A stretch of DNA of 45,912 nt from DATLFI01 sp035524895 (lineage in GTDB: Bacteria > Acidobacteriota > Thermoanaerobaculia > Multivoradales > Multivoraceae), in contig DATLFI010000406.1 in the NCBI GenBank assembly GCA_035524895.1, positions 1 to 45,912 of the forward strand, written 5' to 3'. The notes beneath the pieces were generated by a model that was not told the origin of the DNA, did not search any database, and was given only the letters and a program-made list of their open reading frames with translations. Of this stretch, positions 8,412 to 15,526 are shown piece by piece. Position 1 is the first letter of the stretch; each line of letters starts with the position of its first letter. The position numbers and the translations under genes were made by a program.

Positions 8412-8438
8412 ATTTCTAGACTTCTAGACCCCCTAGGG
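8410..8438. repeat. 8-bp tandem repeat after rplR
   Basis: Directly at the rplR stop codon lie three 8-bp units: two TTCTAGAC units and a degenerate CCCCTAGG. Each contains a small palindrome (TCTAGA or CCTAGG). The 107-bp gap between rplR and rpsE is longer than its neighbours and holds nothing else. A similar run of 8-bp units follows the anti-sigma gene at 28105. The role is unknown. Confidence 0.6.
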
Positions 8439-8518
8439 CGTCGGCGTCCTTGGCGTGGACTCGATGCCGAGGTGATCGACAGGTCCCAGCGTGTGGAATC
8501 GACGGGAAAGGAACTCAA

Positions 8519-9064
8519 GTGGCAAGAGACGTACAGCTCGAGGGTGATTTCTTCGAGCAAGTGGTCCATATCAATCGGGTGACCAAGGTGGTCAAGGGCG
8601 GCAAGAACTTCTCGTTCTCCGCGCTGGTGGTGATCGGAGATGGCAACGGCCGGGTCGGCTACGGCTCCGGAAAGGCGAAGGAGGTTCCGGTCGCGATCCG
8701 CAAGGGCATCGAGATCGCCAAGAAGAACCTGGTCCAGGTTCCGGTGGTGGGCACGTCCATACCCCACGAGACCATCGGCGTCTTTGGCGCCGGTCGCGTG
8801 CTGCTCAAGCCGGCATCCGAGGGCACCGGAGTGATCGCCGGCGGTCCCGTTCGCGCCGTGATCGAGTGTGCCGGCATCCAGGACATCCTCACCAAGTCCC
8901 TCGGCACGACCAATCCGCAGAACGTGGTCAAGGCCACGTTCATAGCGTTGAGCCAGCTGCGAACGCGCGCCCAGGCACGCAGGCTTCGCGGGCTGTCGGA
9001 TACCGACGATCAGACGGCAGTTGCTCCGCGTGCCGAGGCCACCGTGCGGGAGGCATCGCCGTGA
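8519..9064 (+). CDS. rpsE: 30S ribosomal protein S5
   Basis: This 181-residue S5 has the double-stranded-RNA-binding-like N-domain (HINRVTKVVKGGKNFSFSALVVIGD) and the C-domain with SLGTTNPQNVVKATFIAL. S5 contributes to decoding fidelity. The chosen start is GTG at 8519, 6 nt after AAAGGA; an upstream in-frame ATG at 8450 would add 23 residues unlike S5. The stop overlaps rpmD as GTGA. Confidence 0.95.
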   Translation: MARDVQLEGDFFEQVVHINRVTKVVKGGKNFSFSALVVIGDGNGRVGYGSGKAKEVPVAIRKGIEIAKKNLVQVPVVGTSIPHETIGVFGAGRVLLKPASEGTGVIAGGPVRAVIECAGIQDILTKSLGTTNPQNVVKATFIALSQLRTRAQARRLRGLSDTDDQTAVAPRAEATVREASP

Positions 9065-9255
9065 CGACCGAGCGCCGGATCAGGATCCAGCAGGTCCGCA
9101 GCCCGATCGGCTGCCCGCCAAAGCAGCACGAGGCGTTGCGCAGCTTGGGTCTTCGGCGGATTCGCCACGTGGTCGAGCGTGAGGACAGCCCGGCAGTGCG
9201 TGGCGTGGTGGCGAAGATCCCTCACCTGGTGCAGATCATCGAGGAACAGTCATGA
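9061..9255 (+). CDS. rpmD: 50S ribosomal protein L30
   Basis: This 64-residue L30 starts with GTG at 9061 in a GTGA overlap with rpsE and ends in an ATGA overlap with rplO. The pattern IRIQQVRSPIGCPPKQHEALRSLGLRRI matches L30 (usual QVRSPIGRPKKQ...TLRALGL). L30 is absent from some bacteria, so its retention is mildly informative. Confidence 0.93.
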   Translation: MTTERRIRIQQVRSPIGCPPKQHEALRSLGLRRIRHVVEREDSPAVRGVVAKIPHLVQIIEEQS

Positions 9256-9686
9256 AGCTCCATGAATTGAAGCCAGCAGTGGGAAGTCGCGAGGCAAGGC
9301 GACGGGTGGGCCGCGGCCCCGGGTCTGGCCTCGGCAAGACTGCCGGCCGCGGGCACAACGGCCAGAAGTCGCGCGCGGGCTACAGCTCGCGGCCGGGCTT
9401 CGAGGGCGGTCAGATGCCGCTCGTGCGTCGCGTGCCCAAGCGCGGCTTCAACAACATCTTCCGCGTCGAGTACGCCGTGATCAACGTCGGCGACCTCGAG
9501 GGATTCGAAGGCGTAGTGGGTCCGCGCGAGCTCGAGTCCAAGGGGAAGGTCCGCAAGGGGCGGCCGGTGAAGGTTCTTGGCGGCGGCGAGCTCACCGGAC
9601 AGCTCACCGTGCAGGCTCAGAAGTTCTCCGCCGAGGCACGTCGCAAGATCGAGGCCGCTGGAGGCCGCTGCCAGGAGCTCGACTAG
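9252..9686 (+). CDS. rplO: 50S ribosomal protein L15
   Basis: This 144-residue L15 has the flexible Gly/Arg-rich N-terminus (ELKPAVGSREARRRVGRGPGSG, GKTAGRGHNGQKSRAG) and GFEGGQMPLVRRVPKRGF. It is a late assembly protein of the 50S subunit. The stop TAG is followed immediately by the GTG start of secY, with no spacer. Confidence 0.97.
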   Translation: MKLHELKPAVGSREARRRVGRGPGSGLGKTAGRGHNGQKSRAGYSSRPGFEGGQMPLVRRVPKRGFNNIFRVEYAVINVGDLEGFEGVVGPRELESKGKVRKGRPVKVLGGGELTGQLTVQAQKFSAEARRKIEAAGGRCQELD

Positions 9687-11072
9687 GTGATTCTCGACAG
9701 CTTCCGCAACATTTTCGCGATCCCGGATCTCCGGAGGCGCGTCCTCTTCATGCTGGGGATGCTGGCGGTGTTCCGGGTGGGGTGCTACATCCCGACGCCG
9801 GGGGTGGACCCGCGCGCTCTGCTCGAGTTCATGGAGCAGATGCAGGGCACCATCCTGGGCTTCGTGAACACGTTCACGGGCGGCAGCCTCGGCCGCGCGG
9901 CGGTGTTCTCGCTGGGGATCATGCCCTACATCACCGCGTCGATCATCTTGCAGCTCCTGACCGTGGTGTGGCCGTACCTCGAGAAGCTGTCGAAAGAGGG
10001 CGAGCTCGGACGCAAGAAGATCACGCAGTACACGCGCTACGGCACAGTGGTCATCTCGCTCGTCCAGTCGTTCGTCATCTCGATGTACCTGCAGCAGCTG
10101 ACGACCCCGGGCGGCGCGCAGCTGGTTCCGGAGCCGGGCGCCGGCTTCGTGCTGACCACGATGCTCTCTTTGACCACGGGCTGCGCGTTCGTGATGTGGC
10201 TCGGCGAGCAGATCAGCGAGCGAGGTATCGGGAACGGCATCTCCCTGATCATCTTCGCCGGCATCGTCGCGGAGCTCCCGGGAGCGATTGCGGGCACCGT
10301 GCGTCAGGTGCAGACGGGTCAGATGTCGGTCCTCAAGATCCTCCTGCTGCTGGTCTTCATGGTCGCGGTGGTGGCGTTCATCGTCTACATGGAACGCGCG
10401 CAGCGGCGCATTCCGGTGCAGTACGCCAAGCGCGTCGTGGGACGCCGGATGTACGGTGGCCAGAGCACCTACCTGCCGCTTCGCATCAACACCGGCGGCG
10501 TCATCCCCGTGATCTTCGCGAGCTCGATCGTCACCGTGCCGGCGACTGTGGCGGGCATGTTCGAGCAGCCCTGGCTGCAACGGATTTCCGACGCCATCCA
10601 GTGGGGGGAGCCTGTCTACTACCTGCTGTACGTCGCCGCGATCGTCTTCTTCAGCTACTTCTACGTCTCGATCATCTTCAATCCGCAGGACTTGGCAGAG
10701 AACATGCGGAAGTACGGCGGCTTCATTCCAGGCATCCGCTCGGGACGGCGCACCGCCGAGTACATCGATCGCATTCTCACCCGCCTGACCCTCGTCGGAG
10801 CGGTCTACCTGTCTGCGGTATCGGTTCTGCCGGAGTTCCTCATCTCCGGATTCAACGTGGCCGGGATTCCGTTCTTCGGAGACGACCTGGACCGCTTCAT
10901 GCCGCTGTGGGTCACGGAAGGCATGGGCGTGCAGTTCTTCTTCGGGGGCACCTCGTTGCTCATCGTCGTCGGCGTTGCGATGGACACCCTCCAACAGATC
11001 GAGAGCCAGCTCGTGATGCGCAACTACGAAGGGTTCATGAAGCGCGGGAGGATCCGTGGGCGCCGCGGGTAA
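9687..11072 (+). CDS. secY: Protein translocase subunit SecY
   Basis: This 461-residue membrane protein has ten predicted transmembrane segments and forms the SecYEG channel for Sec-dependent export. Recognisable parts include RVGCYIPTPGVD at the first helix, the family motif GIMPYITASIILQLL and the loop ERGIGNGISLIIFAGI. It starts with GTG directly abutting the rplO stop, with GGAG about 10 nt upstream. Its last 17 bp overlap adk. Confidence 0.98.
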   Translation: MILDSFRNIFAIPDLRRRVLFMLGMLAVFRVGCYIPTPGVDPRALLEFMEQMQGTILGFVNTFTGGSLGRAAVFSLGIMPYITASIILQLLTVVWPYLEKLSKEGELGRKKITQYTRYGTVVISLVQSFVISMYLQQLTTPGGAQLVPEPGAGFVLTTMLSLTTGCAFVMWLGEQISERGIGNGISLIIFAGIVAELPGAIAGTVRQVQTGQMSVLKILLLLVFMVAVVAFIVYMERAQRRIPVQYAKRVVGRRMYGGQSTYLPLRINTGGVIPVIFASSIVTVPATVAGMFEQPWLQRISDAIQWGEPVYYLLYVAAIVFFSYFYVSIIFNPQDLAENMRKYGGFIPGIRSGRRTAEYIDRILTRLTLVGAVYLSAVSVLPEFLISGFNVAGIPFFGDDLDRFMPLWVTEGMGVQFFFGGTSLLIVVGVAMDTLQQIESQLVMRNYEGFMKRGRIRGRRG

Positions 11073-11661
11073 CGGCGAGCTGCGGGTGGTGATGCTCGGG
11101 GCTCCTGGCTGCGGCAAGGGCACCCAGGCGGAGCGCTTGGCGGCGGCCTATGGCATTCCGGCGATCTCGACCGGCGAGATGCTGCGTGCCGCCGTCGCCG
11201 CGGGCAGCGAGCTCGGGCGCAAAGTCCAATCGGTGATGGCGCAGGGCGCGCTGGTCGACGACGAGCTGATGGCCGAGGTCGTCCGCGAACGGCTGGCCCA
11301 TGGCGATGCGGCGCGAGGCTTCCTGCTCGACGGCTACCCTAGGACGGCTGCGCAGGCGGGGACGCTGGAGGAGGTGATCCGCGACGCGGGCAAGTCCCTC
11401 GACCATGTGCTCTACCTCGACGTGCCCGAGGACGTCCTGGTCGAGCGCGCCCTCGGCCGGGGTCGGGCTGACGACACTGCGGCCGTGGTGCGCGAGCGCC
11501 TGCGCGTCTACCGCGACAGCACCGAGCCGCTAGTGGAGCACTATCGGCATCGCGGCCTGCTTCGGACAGTCCGCGGCGACCAGTCGGTGGACGCCGTGGC
11601 GGCCGAGCTGCAGCGAGTCATTGACGGCAAGGGCTCGGGGCAGGCGGAGACGGTCCGATGA
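11056..11661 (+). CDS. adk: Adenylate kinase, short-lid form
   Basis: This 201-residue kinase interconverts AMP + ATP and 2 ADP. The P-loop GAPGCGKGTQ lies at about residues 15-24, the NMP-binding part at AISTGEMLRAAV and the FLLDGYPRT motif near residue 90. The LID is short (GRADDT..VVRERL) with no Cys4 zinc site. The GTG start at 11056 is inside secY but has GGGAGG 5 nt upstream. secY-adk-map-infA is the classic order in many phyla. Confidence 0.96.
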   Translation: MGAAGNGELRVVMLGAPGCGKGTQAERLAAAYGIPAISTGEMLRAAVAAGSELGRKVQSVMAQGALVDDELMAEVVRERLAHGDAARGFLLDGYPRTAAQAGTLEEVIRDAGKSLDHVLYLDVPEDVLVERALGRGRADDTAAVVRERLRVYRDSTEPLVEHYRHRGLLRTVRGDQSVDAVAAELQRVIDGKGSGQAETVR

Positions 11662-12428
11662 TCGTGCGCAAGACCAGGGGCGAGCTGGACCTGATGGACG
11701 AGGCCAACCGCATCGTCCATCAGGTGCTGGACATCCTGGAGCAGGAGGTCGCCCCGGGGATCAGCACCCGGGAGCTCGACCGCATCGCGGAGGGCCATAT
11801 TCGCGCAGCGGGGGCGGCCCCTGCGTTCCTCGGCTACAACGGGTTTCCAGCGACGCTTTGCACCTCGGTCAACGACGTGATCATTCATGGCATCCCGAAT
11901 GACATGCCGCTCCGAGAAGGGGATATCATAGGGATCGATTGTGGCGTGCTGCATCTCGGGTACTATGGGGATGCGGCCCGCACCTTCGCGGTGGGCAGGG
12001 TCCAGCCACCGGCCGGCCGTCTGCTCGACGTCACGCGTCGAGCACTGGAGGCGGCAGTCGGTCAGGTACGCCCGGGCGGAAGGCTCTCCGACATCGGCCA
12101 TGCCGTGCAAGGTGTGGTCGAAGAGGCGGGCTTCTCGGTCGTGCGGGAGTTCGTGGGTCACGGCGTGGGCACCTCACTCCACGAAGATCCGCAGATTCCG
12201 AACTACGGCGAGCCTGGGAGGGGCATCAAGCTCCGGCCGGGCATGGTGCTCGCGATCGAGCCCATGGTCAACGCCGGAGACCCGGAAGTGCGGATGGACG
12301 AGGATGGGTGGACCGCGCGTACGGTGGACGGTTCTTTGTCGGCGCACTTCGAATACTCGGTCGCGGTGACCGAGGCCGGCGCTCGGGTGCTGGGTGTCGA
12401 GGCGATGCGCTCGGCGGCCACTGCCTGA
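11658..12428 (+). CDS. map: Methionine aminopeptidase, type I
   Basis: This 256-residue metalloprotease removes N-terminal Met from nascent proteins. It has the pita-bread fold signatures: GYNGFPATLCTSVNDVIIHGIP with the substrate-side His, GDIIGIDCGV and YYGDAARTF with the two metal Asp residues, VGHGVGTSLHEDPQIPN with the metal His, and LAIEPMVNAG with the metal Glu. The start forms an ATGA overlap with adk. Confidence 0.97.
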   Translation: MIVRKTRGELDLMDEANRIVHQVLDILEQEVAPGISTRELDRIAEGHIRAAGAAPAFLGYNGFPATLCTSVNDVIIHGIPNDMPLREGDIIGIDCGVLHLGYYGDAARTFAVGRVQPPAGRLLDVTRRALEAAVGQVRPGGRLSDIGHAVQGVVEEAGFSVVREFVGHGVGTSLHEDPQIPNYGEPGRGIKLRPGMVLAIEPMVNAGDPEVRMDEDGWTARTVDGSLSAHFEYSVAVTEAGARVLGVEAMRSAATA

Positions 12429-12460
12429 GGCGCCGAAGCGCCGAGGAAGAGGAAGCAAGT

Positions 12461-12685
<225 letters not shown>

Positions 12686-12758
12686 GGGTTTGAGCCCATA
12701 GCGGGGGCAAGTCGCATGCGAACGGGTAATCGCGCGGTCGAGATCCCGAGAATCGACG

Positions 12759-12777
12759 GGTCCGCTTTCGGCGGACC
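12759..12777 (+). promoter_or_regulatory. Hairpin in the rpmJ leader
   Basis: A perfect 7-bp stem (GGTCCGC / GCGGACC) with a TTTCG loop ends one base before the GAGGAG Shine-Dalgarno of rpmJ. The 104-bp infA-rpmJ spacer holds no gene. The hairpin could protect or modulate the rpmJ ribosome-binding site; there is no U tract, so it is not a typical terminator. Confidence 0.45.
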
Positions 12778-12789
12778 GAGGAGTGGACG

Positions 12790-12903
12790 ATGAAGGTTCG
12801 AGCTTCGGTCAAGAAGATGTGCACCAAGTGCAAGATGGTCCGGCGCAAGGGTGTGGTGCGGGTGATCTGCGACAACCCGAAGCACAAGCAGCGGCAGGGG
12901 TGA
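12790..12903 (+). CDS. rpmJ: 50S ribosomal protein L36, zinc-binding type
   Basis: This 37-residue protein was read directly: it starts MKVRASVKKMCTKCKMVRRK and ends NPKHKQRQG. The zinc ligands C11, C14, C27 and H32 are all present, so it is the ancestral zinc form. It stands in the normal infA-rpmJ-rpsM order with a GAGGAG Shine-Dalgarno. It is easily missed because of its size. Confidence 0.96.
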   Translation: MKVRASVKKMCTKCKMVRRKGVVRVICDNPKHKQRQG

Positions 12904-12907
12904 TGTA

Positions 12908-13288
12908 ATGGCACGCATCGCAGGAGTCGATCTGCCTCAGAACAAGCAGATCCGTATTGGCCTAACGTACATCTACGGCATCGGCCGTTCGCGGTCTCAC
13001 GAGATCCTGGAGCAGGCCGAGGTCGACGAGTCGACCAAGGTCAAGGACCTCACCGAGGAGGAGGCGCAGCGTCTCCGCAAGGTGATTCAGGAGCAGGGAA
13101 GCGTCGAGGGTGATCTGCGCAAAGACGTGACGCAGAACATCAAGCGCCTGATGGAGATCGGGTCGTACCGCGGGGTTCGACACCGCAAGGGTTTGCCGGT
13201 ACGCGGTCAGAGGACGCGGACCAACTCCCGCATCCGGAAGGGCCCGCGCCGTGGCACGGTAGCCGGCAAGAAGAAGATCAAGAAGTAG
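12908..13288 (+). CDS. rpsM: 30S ribosomal protein S13
   Basis: This 126-residue S13 begins ARIAGVDLPQNKQIRIGLTYIYGIG and ends with the basic tail GLPVRGQRTRTNSRIRKGPRRGT. It contacts S19 and the P-site tRNA. It starts 4 bp after rpmJ. The 58-bp spacer to rpsK has a 7-bp stem (13298-13304 with 13321-13327). Confidence 0.98.
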   Translation: MARIAGVDLPQNKQIRIGLTYIYGIGRSRSHEILEQAEVDESTKVKDLTEEEAQRLRKVIQEQGSVEGDLRKDVTQNIKRLMEIGSYRGVRHRKGLPVRGQRTRTNSRIRKGPRRGTVAGKKKIKK

Positions 13289-13346
13289 ATCCGTTGCGTC
13301 GCGCCGCGGATCCGTCTGCCGCGCGACGTCGACGTCAGGAGAGCTC

Positions 13347-13745
13347 ATGGCGAAGGCAACCAAGGAAAAGAAATCCGCCCGCAAGAAGGAGCGGAGGGTA
13401 GTGCCTCACGGGGTAGCGCACGTGCAGGCCACCTTCAACAACACCCTCGTGACGATCTGCGACCCGGAGGGCGGGGTCCTAGCTTGGTCTTCGGCCGGCC
13501 GGAGCGGCTTCAAGGGCTCACGCAAGGGCACCCCGTTCGCGGCGCAGGTCGCGGCTCAGTCGGCGGCGCAGATGGCCCGGGATCTTGGAGTCCAATCCGT
13601 GGACGTCCAGGTGAAGGGTCCTGGCGGCGGCCGCGAGTCGGCCGTTCGCGCTCTGCAGGCGGCAGGGATCTCGATCAAGTCGATCCGCGACGTCACCCCC
13701 ATCCCCCACAACGGCTGTCGCCCGCGAAAGCGTCGCCGAGTCTAA
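13347..13745 (+). CDS. rpsK: 30S ribosomal protein S11
   Basis: This 132-residue S11 has HVQATFNNTLVTICDPEGGVLAWSSAGRSGFKGSRKGTPFAAQVAA and ends with the decoding-platform tail SIRDVTPIPHNGCRPRKRRRV. SD GGAGAG precedes the ATG. In most bacteria rpsD follows, but here rpoA follows after a 119-bp structured spacer. Confidence 0.98.
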   Translation: MAKATKEKKSARKKERRVVPHGVAHVQATFNNTLVTICDPEGGVLAWSSAGRSGFKGSRKGTPFAAQVAAQSAAQMARDLGVQSVDVQVKGPGGGRESAVRALQAAGISIKSIRDVTPIPHNGCRPRKRRRV

Positions 13746-13764
13746 GACCGCTACGCCCAACCTC

Positions 13765-13803
13765 GCGGCGCCCGACGCCGCAGTCGCCCCTCAGGTCAGG
13801 GGC
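13765..13803 (+). promoter_or_regulatory. Two consecutive hairpins between rpsK and rpoA
   Basis: Two perfect 6-bp stems stand side by side: GCGGCG/CGCCGC with a 5-nt loop (13765-13781), and GCCCCT/AGGGGC with a 6-nt loop (13786-13803). They sit where rpsD is normally encoded and 50 nt before the AAAGGAG of rpoA. They could be a scar, an mRNA-processing element or an attenuator. There is no U tract. Confidence 0.4.
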
Positions 13804-13864
13804 CAAGAGTCGACCGAACGACCCACCGGTGGACTCGTCGCGATCTCGAGAAAAGGAGCATCCC

Positions 13865-14860
13865 ATGCAGCTTTGGAAGGGTTTTCAGCGCCCGCAACGA
13901 GTCGAGATCGACTCTGCGAGCTTGAGCGATACGTACGGCCGCTTCTCGGCACAGCCATTCGAGCGGGGCTTCGGCACGACGGTGGGGAACGCCCTCCGGC
14001 GTTGTCTGCTGTCCTCGATCGAAGGCGCCGCCATCACGGCGATCCAGATCGAAGGTGCGTTGCACGAGTTCTCCTCCCTCTCTGGGATCGTGGAGGACAT
14101 CACCGACGTCGTGCTCAACCTCAAGCAGATTCCGATCCGGTTCCACGGTGACGAGGCCAAGATCATCAGCATCGACGTCCAGGGCCCCAAACAGGTCACG
14201 GCGGCCGCGCTGGCGATCGATCCGCAGATCGAGATCCCCGACACTTCGCTGCACATCGCCACCCTGAACGAAGAGGGCCGGCTGAAGATGCAGGCGAAGA
14301 TCCAGAACGGGCGAAGCTACGTCAGCGCGGAGAAGAACCTCGAAGAGACGATGGGCATCGGATGGATTCCCCTCGACTCCGCGCACAGCCCGGTTCGGCG
14401 TGTCAACTACCGAGTCGAGGCGGCGCGTCTCGGCCGCACCACCGACTACGAGCGACTGGTCTTGGAGGTGTGGACCAACGGCACTGTTACCCCGGTCGAC
14501 GCCGTGTCGCGGGCCGCGATGCTGCTCAAGGACCACCTGGCGATCTTCATCAACGCCGAGGAGAGCCTGATCGAAGGGGCCGAGGCGTCGGGTGACCAGG
14601 AGCTGTCGGGAATCGACGCGCTACTCGAGAAGAGCATCGACGAGCTCGATCTGTCGGTCCGGTCAGCAAACTGCCTGAAGAACGCCAACATCAACACCCT
14701 TCGCGACTTGGTGCGCCGGAGCGAGCGGGACATGATGGAGACCAAGAACTTCGGCAGGAAGTCGCTCGAGGAGCTCCAGGAGCTGCTGGGCAAGCTCGGC
14801 CTCTCCTTCGGCATGGACGTGCCTGCCGGCGGCTCGGCTGCTGGCCGGGTCAGCGCCTGA
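13865..14860 (+). CDS. rpoA: RNA polymerase alpha subunit
   Basis: This 331-residue alpha subunit has the N-terminal assembly domain (RFSAQPFERGFGTTVGNALRRCLLSSIEGAAITA) and a complete C-terminal DNA/activator-binding domain from about residue 255 (SIDELDLSVRSANCLKNANI, then LGKLGLSFGM). The ATG at 13865 has AAAAGGAG upstream. The upstream in-frame extension into rpsK is not part of the gene. Confidence 0.98.
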   Translation: MQLWKGFQRPQRVEIDSASLSDTYGRFSAQPFERGFGTTVGNALRRCLLSSIEGAAITAIQIEGALHEFSSLSGIVEDITDVVLNLKQIPIRFHGDEAKIISIDVQGPKQVTAAALAIDPQIEIPDTSLHIATLNEEGRLKMQAKIQNGRSYVSAEKNLEETMGIGWIPLDSAHSPVRRVNYRVEAARLGRTTDYERLVLEVWTNGTVTPVDAVSRAAMLLKDHLAIFINAEESLIEGAEASGDQELSGIDALLEKSIDELDLSVRSANCLKNANINTLRDLVRRSERDMMETKNFGRKSLEELQELLGKLGLSFGMDVPAGGSAAGRVSA

Positions 14861-14881
14861 ACGAGGCGTAGAGACGAGCGA

Positions 14882-14920
14882 GGTGCTGCCGGGCTCAGAC
14901 CGGCTGCGCGGTGCGGCACC
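14882..14920 (+). promoter_or_regulatory. Stem-loop downstream of rpoA
   Basis: An 8-bp stem (GGTGCTGC with GCGGCACC, one G-U pair) encloses a 23-nt GC-rich loop that can pair further. It lies in the 177-bp rpoA-rplQ spacer, the longest in the ribosomal block, and could be an attenuator or processing site. No promoter was convincing in the rest of the spacer. Confidence 0.35.
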
Positions 14921-15037
14921 GTAGGATCTGCAGATTTGCCGCGAACGTCACGGATGTAAGGCCTCGAGGGTATTGGGCGAGGATTCGACCCAGGAAGGTC
15001 AGCGAGAGGCCTCGACTCAGGAAGCGGAGAACCAGCG

Positions 15038-15454
15038 ATGCGCCACAACCGCACCCACAAGAAGCTCGGTCGCACGAGCGCCCACAGGCAGGCGCTGTTT
15101 CGCAACCAGATGGCCTCGCTCATCATTCACGAGCGGATCGTGACGACCCTCGCGAAGGCGAAGGCGGTGCGTCCCCTCGCCGAGCGGCTGGTGACCCAGG
15201 GCAAACGCAACACGGTGCACTCGCGCCGGCTCGTGGGCCGGTACGTGGCCGATCGCGACCTGATCAAGAAGCTGTTCGACACGATCGCCCCGCGCTTCGC
15301 GGAGCGTCCGGGCGGCTACCTGCGCATCGTTCGGCTGGGGCCGCGCTACGGCGACGGAGGCGAGCGAGCGGTTCTCGAGTTCGTCGATTACGAGCGCCCG
15401 GTGAAGGGCGAGGCTGCGGCAGCTCCCTCGAAGTCGGCAGCTCCCTCGAAGTAA
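15038..15454 (+). CDS. rplQ: 50S ribosomal protein L17
   Basis: This 138-residue L17 has the normal core MRHNRTHKKLGRTSAHRQALFRNQM to IVRLGPRYGDGGERAVLEFV (residues 1-120). The last 11 residues are a direct repeat, AAPSKS-AAPSK, encoded by an imperfect 18-bp DNA repeat. This is the last gene of the ribosomal block; it converges with the EF-G-like gene across 72 bp without a clear terminator. Confidence 0.97.
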   Translation: MRHNRTHKKLGRTSAHRQALFRNQMASLIIHERIVTTLAKAKAVRPLAERLVTQGKRNTVHSRRLVGRYVADRDLIKKLFDTIAPRFAERPGGYLRIVRLGPRYGDGGERAVLEFVDYERPVKGEAAAAPSKSAAPSK

Positions 15455-15526
15455 GGCCTTCGGGCCGTCGCTGCGGCGGAGCCCGGCCGCTACCACAGTC
15501 GTCCGTGGGCGGCCCATGGGGCACTG

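Noticed and set aside
9222..11123. 633-codon minus-strand open frame opposite secY
   Set aside because: The translation is low-complexity His/Arg/Asp-rich with no known motif, typical of the antisense frame of a high-GC gene; secY on the other strand is unambiguous.
15455..15526. Rho-independent terminator between rplQ and the EF-G-like gene
   Set aside because: A 4-bp stem with a TTCG loop (15455-15466) is present, but it is short and no U tract follows.
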